From Calonectria ilicicola (Eukaryota; Ascomycota; Sordariomycetes; Hypocreales; Nectriaceae), in assembly GCA_020809705.1 (NCBI GenBank), contig CP085836.1, positions 1,240,001 through 1,304,000 on the forward strand: a stretch of 64,000 bases of DNA, given 5' to 3'. Under the pieces are notes generated by a model. It was not told the origin of the DNA. It saw only the letters and a list, made by a program, of their open reading frames with translations, and ran no database searches. The number at the start of each line of letters is the position of its first letter. The stretch's first letter is position 1. Positions 33,197-42,065 of the stretch are shown here, one piece after another. The position numbers and the translations under genes were made by a program.

Positions 33197-33222
33197 TCCC
33201 TTTAACTGCGTTAGCCCTCCAC
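33197..33222 (+). repeat. Terminal inverted repeat, piggyBac copy 1 left
   Basis: TCCCTTTAACTGCGTTAGCC plus CTCCAC; its inverse lies at 35269-35294. The same 26 bp bound copy 2 at 38046-38071 and 40118-40143. Confidence 0.85.
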
Positions 33223-33288
33223 TTGGGTCACGGGCAGGGGTGTATTGCCAATCAAAGTGCTCTAAATTGAAGGTACATCAATTGCCTG

Positions 33289-35154
33289 CTAAATTGGGTG
33301 ATGCCAGAAGTCCCAGCAACGGTCGGATCTACATAACGCTACCTCACACTCTTGACAGCGGTATCGTGACTGCGGCGCCCGGCTGTTTCCACTGACTGTT
33401 GATAATAGCCTTCTTTTTTTGTGAGGCCTCGGCTGACCTAGACGATATCCCTGATAAGCTAAGCACTTAGATTTTCCTTTTCGGATAGGAATATGCTGTG
33501 AAATAGGCGTAAATTCGTCTCTAGTCCGAATCTGCTTCCTAGTTTGAACTTCTGGACTGTATTTTTGAATGAGGCTATTCCAAATGTGCTGGCGCCAATC
33601 TACTGGCTGTGTAAATATCTTCCAATTGGGCTGCCCTAGCTTTTGCATAGTAAAGGGGTTATTGAGACCTATTTCTAAAAGGAAGTCCCAAGCAAGGACC
33701 TTCCAACCGCCCCTCCGAACACGGCGGCTAGGGCTCCAATACGACCGCATTTGGTCACCTCGATCAACAGCATTCATTTTGTTATTATAGCTGCTAGCCA
33801 TAGCCGGGATAGAAATCAGCTTGACAGGCTCAGTACCAAAAAAATGCTGTATTGGCCGTGCTGACAGTTTTGCTGTTGTCGGCTTTTTTCGCCAACAGTC
33901 AATCTTTTCATCGCCTTTGAATACAGTTGACAACAGCAACACAAGGGCATTGTCTTTCCACGCTATTTGATTGACCTTATTATCAGAGGTCGGAATAGCC
34001 CTGACCTCATTAAATTGAAGGCTGCCGGCGGCGGTGTTGTCTGCAGCTTTCAGCTTGGCTAGGTCAACATAAATACCGCAGTTGCGGCGGGCTGTGCCTG
34101 TGGCCCCGTGCCCACATTGACGGAGCCGGCGAAAGAGGTCACAGGAGGAAAATAGGTTATCCAAAAAGACGTGATATGTGGATTTTGGTAATAGATTTAC
34201 TAGGGAAATAACCATAGCTTGTGTCGGGTTCAGATAAATGCCGCTCTTTGGTCTCTTTTGCCGTTGCCGCCGGAGCTGTGATGACCGGTGCCGGTAAGCA
34301 GGCCTGATTTTGGTGACTTTAGCCCGGGCTATTCCAACTGACCCAAACCTCGGACCTGGCTGGTGCCAAATCCACCTAAGAAAATAGCCTCCTTGGGCTA
34401 CAATCCACACTTTGAAGCCGGTTGGAATAGGTTTATTTTTGACAGTTGTTGTCTCAGTAGATCTTCCAAGATAGCGGGCCATAGCTTCATCTACAGTAAT
34501 ATTCGTGCCTGGCTTGTAGAATTGAGTAGACGCTTGTTGTATTATATTAGACCATTCATTGACCCGGCTAAAGGTCCGGCTGTGAGGCCGGTCTGTTGTG
34601 GCTACCTGAATAGTTGTGTGATCAAATATTCGTAGGTGCCGTGATAAGAGCTGAAACCGGTCATAAGACATCCACTTAGTAATTGGATGAACAGCACGTT
34701 GAGCCTTCGGCTGTGAAGTCTTCCAATAGTCTTCAATCCTTGGTTCCTTAGTTATTCGCATATAAATCATGATAGCAATCCACACGTAGATTTCTGCAAC
34801 GGAGGTCGGTTTCCAATTCAACAGCCGTGACCGCGGGCGCTGTTGACTGCGGCTTTTAGCTTGATCAAGCAAGTGACTAGCCCAGCTATTGGTATATTGA
34901 ACCCATCTTTCAACTAAGGAAATAGGCAGGAATTCTTGGAATAACAATAGCGGGTCTTGGGGCAGCTCTTCAATTATTGCAGCCCGGGCCGGCAGCTCAA
35001 TTGGCTCAAAGCTGTAGCCGCGGTCAGTGGTCGGCGCCTTCGTTGGCCGGCAGGTGTTATCCTCAGGCCGCTCGCGGCGGCAGTCATCAGTTGAGATAAA
35101 GCTGTCATCGTCATACACATTGATGGCCTCATTAGAGGACTGCTGGGTATCCAT
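33289..35154 (-). CDS. PiggyBac-type transposase (open, 621 aa)
   Basis: Uninterrupted from ATG 35154 to 33289. An acidic N-terminus is followed by the DDE domain common to piggyBac-derived proteins: NITVDEAMARYLGR (first Asp near residue 249), YHVFLDNLFSSCDLF (second) and MNAVDRGDQMRSYW (third). These match the three catalytic aspartates of the family. The C-terminus has a Cys/His cluster YRCQECEVALCRSDRCWDFW then HHP, the zinc-binding module that reads the terminal repeat. One position looks damaged: KCLAYQGY here is ECLACQGY in copy 2, so a probable zinc-ligand Cys became Tyr through a G-to-A change on the coding strand. The gene is intact as a frame but may not be fully active. Confidence 0.9.
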   Translation of the reverse strand: MDTQQSSNEAINVYDDDSFISTDDCRRERPEDNTCRPTKAPTTDRGYSFEPIELPARAAIIEELPQDPLLLFQEFLPISLVERWVQYTNSWASHLLDQAKSRSQQRPRSRLLNWKPTSVAEIYVWIAIMIYMRITKEPRIEDYWKTSQPKAQRAVHPITKWMSYDRFQLLSRHLRIFDHTTIQVATTDRPHSRTFSRVNEWSNIIQQASTQFYKPGTNITVDEAMARYLGRSTETTTVKNKPIPTGFKVWIVAQGGYFLRWIWHQPGPRFGSVGIARAKVTKIRPAYRHRSSQLRRQRQKRPKSGIYLNPTQAMVISLVNLLPKSTYHVFLDNLFSSCDLFRRLRQCGHGATGTARRNCGIYVDLAKLKAADNTAAGSLQFNEVRAIPTSDNKVNQIAWKDNALVLLLSTVFKGDEKIDCWRKKPTTAKLSARPIQHFFGTEPVKLISIPAMASSYNNKMNAVDRGDQMRSYWSPSRRVRRGGWKVLAWDFLLEIGLNNPFTMQKLGQPNWKIFTQPVDWRQHIWNSLIQKYSPEVQTRKQIRTRDEFTPISQHIPIRKGKSKCLAYQGYRLGQPRPHKKRRLLSTVSGNSRAPQSRYRCQECEVALCRSDRCWDFWHHPI

Positions 35155-35574
35155 TGTGAATAAAATAATGAATTACATAGTAAAATGAGTTGCATTGATT
35201 CTGGAAGTCATTGATGTCACTCGAGGTCACTTTGCTTTTGCTGGGGTCATGTGGGGCGGGGTACGGAGGTGGAGGGCTAACGCAGTTAAAGGGATAGGGA
35301 CGGTCGGGAACTCTTCGGAACTTTTACCGCCCTACTGTAAGTTACGTGTCTAGCCGGAAGAACATAGTTGCGAGTATGTGGGGAGCCACTAGACTACATG
35401 TTAGTCACGTGTCTTATTTGCATTTCTGCCTAAAATCTCATCAGATTAAAACACATTTTTGTTTTAAATCTAACTCTTTCACACCAGGATCCAGTATTAT
35501 TCTAAAATAAAATCTGACTACCCTATATAACATATAACAAACCTACTCCTTTTTATCTACAATTAGCTGTAACC

Positions 35575-37662
35575 ATGCCATCATCTGACTATAGCCCACG
35601 CCCGTACTCACTCCATTGGCAGAGTGCTTCGGGCGCCAAGGTACAGGAAACAGAGCCACAACCTGACAAGTTTAATTTTCTATCCTTTCTCGCTACTGCT
35701 CAGGCATTAAAAATCGAATTCCTCCCTATTGCTTGGGAGACAGGGCGCGGTCTCATTGGCATTGGTGGGACTTCTAGGGTCAGGCAATCCCTCATAGACA
35801 TAGAAACAAGTTTCGCCTTCAAAACCTACCACAAGCAAAATGAGACCGAGCAACAGGTTTTCCGGAATCTTATCACAGAGATTACTATCCTAAGCCAATC
35901 ATTTGTGAGGCAGCATGCTCACATTGCGCAACTACAGGGGATTTGCTGGGATGTCTCTGCTGATGATGATAAGCCGTGGCCTGTCCTGGTGTTTGAGAAG
36001 TCGCACTATGGGGATTTATACCACTTTGCGAGACATCAGGGACAAGATTTAACAGCTCATGAGCGACTTAACATCTGCATGGATATTGGAATAGCAATTA
36101 TGGATATGCACTCTAACCGTAAGTATGCAATTATCTTTGTAAATAATGCTATAACTAAAATTGGATTTAGAGATTGTTCATGGTGATATTAAACCGGAAA
36201 ATATTCTTATTTTTAGAGATGAGCATGGAAGGTATTACGCAAGGGTCATAGACTTTGGGTACTCTAGCCAATATGTCCATAACGAGCAGCAGCTTATACT
36301 TGCACGGTCGGAGCCATGGAATGCGCCAGAGAATAACATTCAGAATCGCTATTGGACTCCCATTGAGGCAATGAAAACCGACATTTTTTCATTTGCGTTC
36401 CTTTGTCTGTGGCTCTTATTTGAGCCCTATTTCCGGGTAATGGTGCCACTAAACCAAAGCGTAAAAGACGAGGAAGCTCGCATAAGAAGAATAAAGGCAG
36501 ACGTCCTGGAATATACTCAACAGGCCTTAGTGTCTGAGGTGAACTTTAAGAACGAGATCAAGGAAGCCCTAAGGGAATTCTTTCAATCGAGTCTATGTCA
36601 AGATCCTATGCAGCGGGAAATTGGAAGCATAAATAGACTACTTCAAAGGGTAGATTCACAAAGGTAAGTAGATCTATTATAATTATAACAAATTTTAACA
36701 GTAGAGAAGGTTAGAACGGAGTACAATAAGAGACCAGCATAAAAAGGATCCAATATATACCATAAGCACCATAAAAAGCGATAATTTTAAGGTAAGATAA
36801 TTGTAACTAAGTGGGAATTATTTCTAATATTCTCTAGATACAAACAACAATTTATGATTTCTATCGCACTGACTATCGGGTTCGGTCTTATATCGCCCAA
36901 TGCCTTCGAGATAGCTCTTTACAAAGCAAGCCAATTGCTCTACAAATGGCGCTTTGTTACTATATCGGCTTTGGAGTGCCAAAGGATAATGCTAAGGCTA
37001 TTAAGATTCTACAAGGAAGCGGGCAAAAGGTTAAAGCTGTTCGAAAGATTACGAGCAATTTAAGGCGTAATGCTAATGAATTTGAAGGCGGTATAGTATC
37101 GAACCTCCGTTCGAAAGGATTAGGACTGTTTTCAAATTTCGCAGATATATACCTTGAACAAGGAAAATTATATGAGGCAGAGGCCCGACTGACAGACGAA
37201 AGGAATGATTTAAATAGTACTTGCGGCGCTGATCATGGTCTTGTGCAAATATCAGAAACATCCCTTGCAGTTATTTATGACCTGCAAGGCCGATGGGAAG
37301 AGGCAGAGAAGCTAGAGGTGCAAGTAATGGAGACTCGCAAGACCAAGCTAGGAGTTGACCATCCTGAAACCCTAACTAGTATGGGCAATCTTGCTTTAAC
37401 ATACAGCAACCAAGGCCGATGGGAAGAGGCAGAGAAGCTAGAGGTGCAAGTAATGGAGACTCGCAAGACCAAGCTAGGAGTTGACCATCCTGATACACTG
37501 ACTAGTATGGCTAACTTAGCTTTTACTTGGAAAAGCCAAGGCCGGCACAATGATGCCTTCGCCTTGATGGAGACCTCCGCTAAAGTTCGATATAAAGTTT
37601 TGGGACCTATCCATCCTGATACTATCTCATCTGCATCCACCATAGAAGAGTGGAGAAGTTAG
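35575..37662 (+). CDS. Protein kinase with Sel1 and TPR repeats (NLR-like architecture)
   Basis: Exon 1 35575-36118, intron 36119-36170 (52 bp, GTAAGT...TTTAG, phase 1), exon 2 36171-36663, last exon 36838-37662. Kinase motifs: IGIGGTSRV at 61-69, Lys83 in AFKTYHK, HGDIKPEN at 185-192 (Asp187, Asn192) and DFG at 209-211; all catalytic residues are present. The last exon has a Sel1-type repeat (IALQMALCYYIGFGVPKDNA) and three tetratricopeptide repeats of the 42-residue class (GRWEEAEKLEVQVMETRKTK, HPETLTSM). The segment between exon 2 and 36838 is uncertain. An extra exon 36705-36791 (RRLERSTIRDQHKKDPIYTI) is protein-like and joins the last exon in phase (intron 36792-36837, 46 bp), but its 5' junction is out of phase by two bases. 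So there is either a missed splice site or a frameshift. Kinase-TPR genes of this kind are known in fungal NLR-like repertoires. Confidence 0.75.
37285..37536 (+). repeat. Two 126-bp TPR-coding units, nearly identical
   Basis: 37285-37410 and 37411-37536. The first 83 bases of both units are identical, starting CAAGGCCGATGGGAAGAGGC, and differences begin after GACCATCCTGA. Identity at nucleotide level, including silent sites, points to recent duplication or conversion. Confidence 0.9.
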
Positions 37663-37730
37663 AATGCCATGCATTTAGTGATGTTGGCTTTTCACTCTTA
37701 TAATTCAAGATTCTATTAGGGAATCGCAGC

Positions 37731-37813
37731 CTACCAAGTCTCCCTTACATAACCGCCTCCCATTCCAGCTCTCTGTGCGAGTTTTCTGCCAATCATGCAT
37801 AAGCATTGCTAAC
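37731..37813 (+). repeat. Dispersed repeat, matches 56805-56888 inverted
   Basis: CCTACCAAGTCTCCCTTA, then CTCCCATTCCAGCTCTCTGT and TTTTCTGCCAATCATGCAT, occur here and on the minus strand at 56888-56805, with about nine of ten bases shared over 83 bp. It is probably the end of a mobile element whose body is not in this window. Confidence 0.75.
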
Positions 37814-38045
37814 CCCTACCCTTCTATTCTCAATTGTCGCCACCCTTTTAATCGTCGCCTCCAGAGGGCAAAATCCTACTTCAGTTTCCAAGCCCACAAC
37901 TAAAATTCACAATTAAAGATATTTTGCCTATATAGTCTATTGCATATTAAATATATTACAAGGAATTTTTTTATCTTAACATCTAAGTTGCTATTATAAT
38001 ATGCTATTCAAGTTGGCAGTTTTACAGACCGTTACATTCCTATTA

Positions 38046-40143
38046 TCCCTTTAACTGCGTTAGCCCTCCACCTCCGTACCCCGCCCCACATGACCCCAGC
38101 AAAAGCAAAGTGACCTCGAGTGACATCAATGACTTCCAGAATCAATGCAACTGATTTTACTATGTAATTCATTATTTTATTCACAATGGATACCCAACAG
38201 CCCTCTAATGAGGCCATCAATGTGTATGACGATGACAGCTTTATCTCAACTGATGACTGCCGCCGCGAGCGGCCTGAGGATAACACCTGCCGGCCAACGA
38301 AGGCGCCGACCACTGACCGCGGCTACAGCTTTGAGCCAATTGAGCTGCCGGCCCGGGCTGCAATAATTGAAGAGCTGCCCCAAGACCCGCTATTATTATT
38401 CCAAGAATTCCTGCCTATTTCCTTAGTTAAAAGATAGGTTCAATATACCAATAGCTGGGCTAGTCACTTGCTTGATCAAGCTAAAAGCCGCAGTCAACAG
38501 CGCCCGCGGTCACGGCTGTTGAATTGGAAACCAACCTCCATTACAGAAATCTACATGTAGATTACTATCATAATTTATATGCAAATAACTAAGGAACCAA
38601 GGATTAAAGACTATTAGAAGACTTCACAGCCGAAGGCTCAACGTACTATTCATCCAATTACTAAGTAGATATCTTATAACCGGTTTCAGCTCTTATCACA
38701 GCACCTACAAATATTTAATCACACAACTATTCAAATAGCCACAACAGACCGGCCTCACAGCCGGACCTTTAGCCAGGTCAATGAATGGTCTGATATAATA
38801 CAACAAGCGTCTACTCAATTCTACAAGCCAGGCACGAATATTGCTATAAATAAAGCTATAGCCCGCTATCTTAGAAAATCTACTAAAACAACAACTATCA
38901 AAAATAAACCTATTCCAACCAGCTTCAAAGTGTGGATTATAGCCCAAGAAGGCTATTTTCTTAGGTAGATTTAGCACCAGCCAGGTCCGAGGTTTGGGTC
39001 AGTTGGAATAACCCGAACTAAAGTCACCAAAATCAGGCCTGCTTACCGGCACCGGTCATCACAGCTCCGGCAGCAACGGCAAAAGAGACCAAAGAGCGGC
39101 ATTTATCTGAACCCGACACAAGCTATGGTTATTTCCCTAGTAAATCTATTACCAAAATCCACATATCACATCTTTTTGGATAACCTATTTTCCTCCTATA
39201 ACCTCTTTCGCCGGCTCCGTCAATGTGGGCACGGGGCCACAGGCACAGCCCGCCGCAACTGCGGTATTTATGTTGACCTAGCCAAGCTGAAAGCTGCAGA
39301 CAACACCGCCGCCGGCAGCCTTCAATTTAATAAGGTCAGGGCTATTCCGACCTCTAATAATAAGGTCAATCAAATAGCGTGGAAAGACAATGCCCTTGTG
39401 TTGATGTTGTCAACTATATTCAAAGGCAATGAAAAGATTAACTATTGGCAAAAAAAGCTAACAACAGCAAAACTGTTAGCACAGCTAATACAGTATTTTT
39501 TTGGTACTGAGCCTGTCAAGCTGATTTCTATCCCGGCTATGGCTAGCAGCTATAATAACAAAATGAACGCTATTAATCGAGGTAACCAAATGCGGTCGTA
39601 TTGGAGCCCTAGCCGCCGTGTTCGGAGGGGCGGTTGGAAGGTCCTTGCTTAGGACTTCCTTTTGGAAATAGGTCTCAATAACCCCTTTACTGTGCAAAAG
39701 CTAGGGCAGCCCAATTGGAAGATATTTACACAGCCAGTAGATTGGCGCCAGCACATTTGGAATAGCCTCATTCAAAAATACAGTCCAGAAGTTTAAACTA
39801 AGAAGCGGATTCGGACTGGAGACGAATTTACGCCTGTTTCACAGCATATTCTTGTCCGAAAAGGAAAATCTGAGTGCTTAGCTTGTCAGGGATATCGTCT
39901 AGGTCAGCCGAGGCCTCACAAAAAAAGGAGGCCATTATCAACAGTCAGTGGAAACAGCCGGGCGCCGCAGTCACGATACCGCTGTCAAGAGTGTGAGGTA
40001 GCGTTATGTAGATCCGACCGTTGCTGGGACTTCTGGCATCACCCAATTTAGCAGGCAATTGATGTACCTTCAATTTAGAGCACTTTGATTGGCAATACAC
40101 CCCTGCCCGTGACCCAAGTGGAGGGCTAACGCAGTTAAAGGGA
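38046..40143 (+). mobile_element. PiggyBac-type element, copy 2 (2098 bp, mutated)
   Basis: Same 26-bp inverted repeats as copy 1, TA on both outer sides, and exactly the same length, so the copies differ by substitutions only. Where I compared them by eye (38430-38760, 39150-39250) the changes from copy 1 are G to A on the coding strand, mostly in TG or CG steps. That is the RIP pattern on one strand. The first 380 bp and most of the last 400 bp are little changed. Confidence 0.85.
38186..40048 (+). pseudogene. PiggyBac-type transposase, inactivated by G-to-A changes
   Basis: Reads like copy 1 for 83 residues, then TGG becomes TAG at 38435. Further Trp codons become stops (for example at the positions matching YVWIAI, EDYWKTSQ, TKWMSYD, RWIWHQ and LAWDFLL). 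Some catalytic context also changes: VDEAMARYLG reads as INKAIARYL-like sequence, so the first aspartate is Asn. The C-terminal zinc module is better kept than in copy 1 (ECLACQGY). No indels are needed to align the two genes. Confidence 0.85.
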
Positions 40144-40759
40144 TAGCATAGCCCAATTGACAGGGATAGTGTTACATTCCTATTACGGTTAGCATACTAA
40201 AACTGACGAAGTTTGGCCGTACCACCTGGTGTAGCGCTGATTGGATGATGAAGCCCCTCCCCTACCCTTCTATTCTCAATTGTCGAAAGTACTAGTCCGT
40301 ACCGACAATTAAATCACCATATTAAGCCGCATAAGCACTACTAGACCATAGGATAACGACAATTAATCTAGTGTGGAATACCAACGATTAGTACCCCTAG
40401 CCTAGAGCATTCTAAATACTTCTAAAAGAGTTACAAGGTGAATATTCTTTGATCTGCACTATGAAATCTAGGTAGGGCTTATTGTCTCTTATTTTTGGGA
40501 GGTGGAATCGAACCCTTGAGCTTTGAGATTAACCTGCGTCAGTGGATTAGTTAGTCCGGCTGCAACATCGATCTTAGTGATGAAGGGCCTCGAGTCGCAA
40601 CACCAAGGTAGACATCATGTATGTTCAATCAACAGCTTTGGCCCATTTTTGAGGCTTTCCACGTGGCGCTGCAGCAAGGGGTCTCCCTCACTCGAATGTG
40701 TGCTGGGTGCAGGTGAGCAGCTAGCACTGCGGCCAATAAGCTCCTGAATGGTCTTTTGG
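40144..40759. other. Gene-free stretch
   Basis: Includes a second TTACATTCCTATTA (about 40174-40187), which also flanks copy 2 on the left (38034-38045), and CCCTACCCTTCTATTCTCAA at about 40256, also present at 37813. These are pieces of an older repeat into which the element inserted. No gene. Confidence 0.45.
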
Positions 40760-40823
40760 CTAAGTGTCCTTTTGACTAAGTGTCCTTTTGACTAAGTGTC
40801 CTTTTGACTAAGTGTCCTTTTGA
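40760..40823. repeat. 16-bp tandem repeat, four exact units
   Basis: CTAAGTGTCCTTTTGA repeated four times without a change, with partial units on both sides (GGTCTTTTGG before, CTAACGGTCTTTT after). Confidence 0.9.
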
Positions 40824-40880
40824 CTAACGGTCTTTTCAAGGGTCTCAGTCAGCCAACGCAGCAGCTTTACCCCGCTCATC

Positions 40881-41541
40881 CTAAATGCACAGCCCGATAG
40901 GCCGATCAAGCACAGGGTCGGACCTGCGGAAAGACACACCATATTCAGTCTCGTACGTTGAAAGGTCCATCCAAAGGCGCACCTTGAGAAGAGTGAGGGC
41001 CACGAGGTGGCTGAGTCTGAACGATCCTGAGCAGAACATATCGATGGGCTCATAGATGTCTGCCCACCTCTCCAAGTTTTGTGATAGCCCAAAAACGTCA
41101 TTCCTTGTGCGAAGCAGCATCTGGCTCTGGTTGATTAAAACCATTTCTATGTAAATGCGCCGTTGTCTTTGCCATCAATTCTCTGCACCTTGTCTCTTAA
41201 ATAAAATAAACTTCTTCCCCATCCGCTGCGCGTTGACGCCCAATCGCCTTTCCCGCGCGCCACTCCAACGGCCCAAACGAGAGAGCTCCCCCCTGGATGT
41301 TCAAGTATGCCAGGGAGACATTGCCAAAGTTGTAACCCCCATCACTGCCAGTAGTGGCCCACCACCTGAGAAAATCATAACACGTCTGCTTTTGGTCGAG
41401 TTGCAGCAGGAGGAAGGGAATGATGTCTCGCACGCCGAAGTTGTCGCCCCTGCACAGGCGGAGCACATCCTTAAAGTGCCCGAGGGCGCCCTTCACGTCG
41501 ACTCCAAGGAGTGCATTGGCTGCGGTGAAGCGCGCTCTCAT
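40881..41541 (-). pseudogene. Partial conserved fungal protein
   Basis: Two minus-strand frames belong together. 41541 downward gives FTAANALLGVDVKGALGHFK, DVLRLCRGDNFGVRDIIPFL and WWATTGSDGGYNFGNVSLAY, then LNIQGG. The frame from 41144 gives ADIYEPIDMFCSGSFRLSHL, VALTLLKVRLWMDL and DRPIG. This is the order seen in a fungal family of unknown function that I recognise from other genomes (a DNxGVRDIIP block followed by SxSLSHLVxLTLLKxRL). The N-terminal and C-terminal ends and a proper join between the parts (an unplaced intron or deletion between 41290 and 41070) are missing, and no start codon is convincing. I treat it as a gene fragment. Confidence 0.55.
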
Positions 41542-41548
41542 ATAATCC

Positions 41549-41645
41549 CTACTCTAGTATGAAATACAGAAACGCAGCCCGTTTACTACTTCTCATCCAA
41601 TTACATATCCCATGTTTCTACATGGGCCCGTCTCCTGGAAATGGG
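41549..41645 (+). repeat. Left inverted repeat flanking family copy 2
   Basis: ACTCTAGTATGAAATACAGA then AACGCAGCCCGTTTACTACT and CCAATTACATATCCCAT. The same about 95 bp lies inverted at 44250-44357 with roughly one change in nine bases. TA precedes CTCTAG here and follows CTAGAG there. Confidence 0.8.
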
Positions 41646-41970
41646 GCTCTATACGGCAAAACTCACCAACCACATTATCGGATAACTGTCTGCTACACTC
41701 AGAATGTGCCTCGGAATCAGACAGCCCATTATTTATATCCTCCCTGGATAATCCAGGCTTAGGTCGCTTTGATATATCTATATGACCTGGTGGATGACTG
41801 TGCTTTCGCGTGGGACTTGTCACATAATGTCCAATTGTCAGCTTACACTCCCTGTAATAAAACCCCTGTTCTGCTACCTCATTGGACACAACCTTAACGC
41901 GCTATGCCGTGCCCCATAAACGCGTCTCTGCAGTGACTCATACATTAGCAAATTAGCAAATTGATGTCGA

Positions 41971-42003
41971 GTTTAGCCGAATATTAGCCGCTTTCAGTAT
42001 AAA
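41971..42003 (+). promoter_or_regulatory. Shared promoter block, copy 2
   Basis: GTTTAGCCGAATATTAGCCG then TATAAA at 41998-42003, 63-68 bp before the ATG at 42066. It has the same two AGCCG half sites as copy 1 and copy 3, with a few substitutions between them. Confidence 0.7.
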
Positions 42004-42065
42004 GCTTCCCCTCCTCGCCCCTGAGCGACAGCTCGTATTCCCGCGTCCACAGTGAATAACCCATC

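Larger units (their letters stand above)
33197..35294 (-). mobile_element. PiggyBac-type element, copy 1 (2098 bp)
   Basis: Bounded by inverted repeats TCCCTTTAACTGCGTTAGCC followed by CTCCAC (26 bp), at 33197 and inverted at 35294. TA lies on both outer sides. The canonical piggyBac target TTAA is not present at the junctions. The element carries one long gene on the minus strand. Copy 2 (38046-40143) is exactly the same length and inverted relative to this one. Confidence 0.85.

Noticed and set aside
36854..37063. 69-codon frame at the start of the Sel1-TPR exon
   Set aside because: Out of frame with the clear Sel1 and TPR reading.
37275..37643. Minus-strand 122-codon frame with internal repeat
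   Set aside because: Antisense to the TPR repeats.
40498..40560. tRNA-like B-box (GGTTC-GATTCC on the minus strand)
   Set aside because: The T-stem does not pair, there is no D-arm or A-box at the right distance and no acceptor stem. It may be a decayed tRNA-derived piece but cannot be called.
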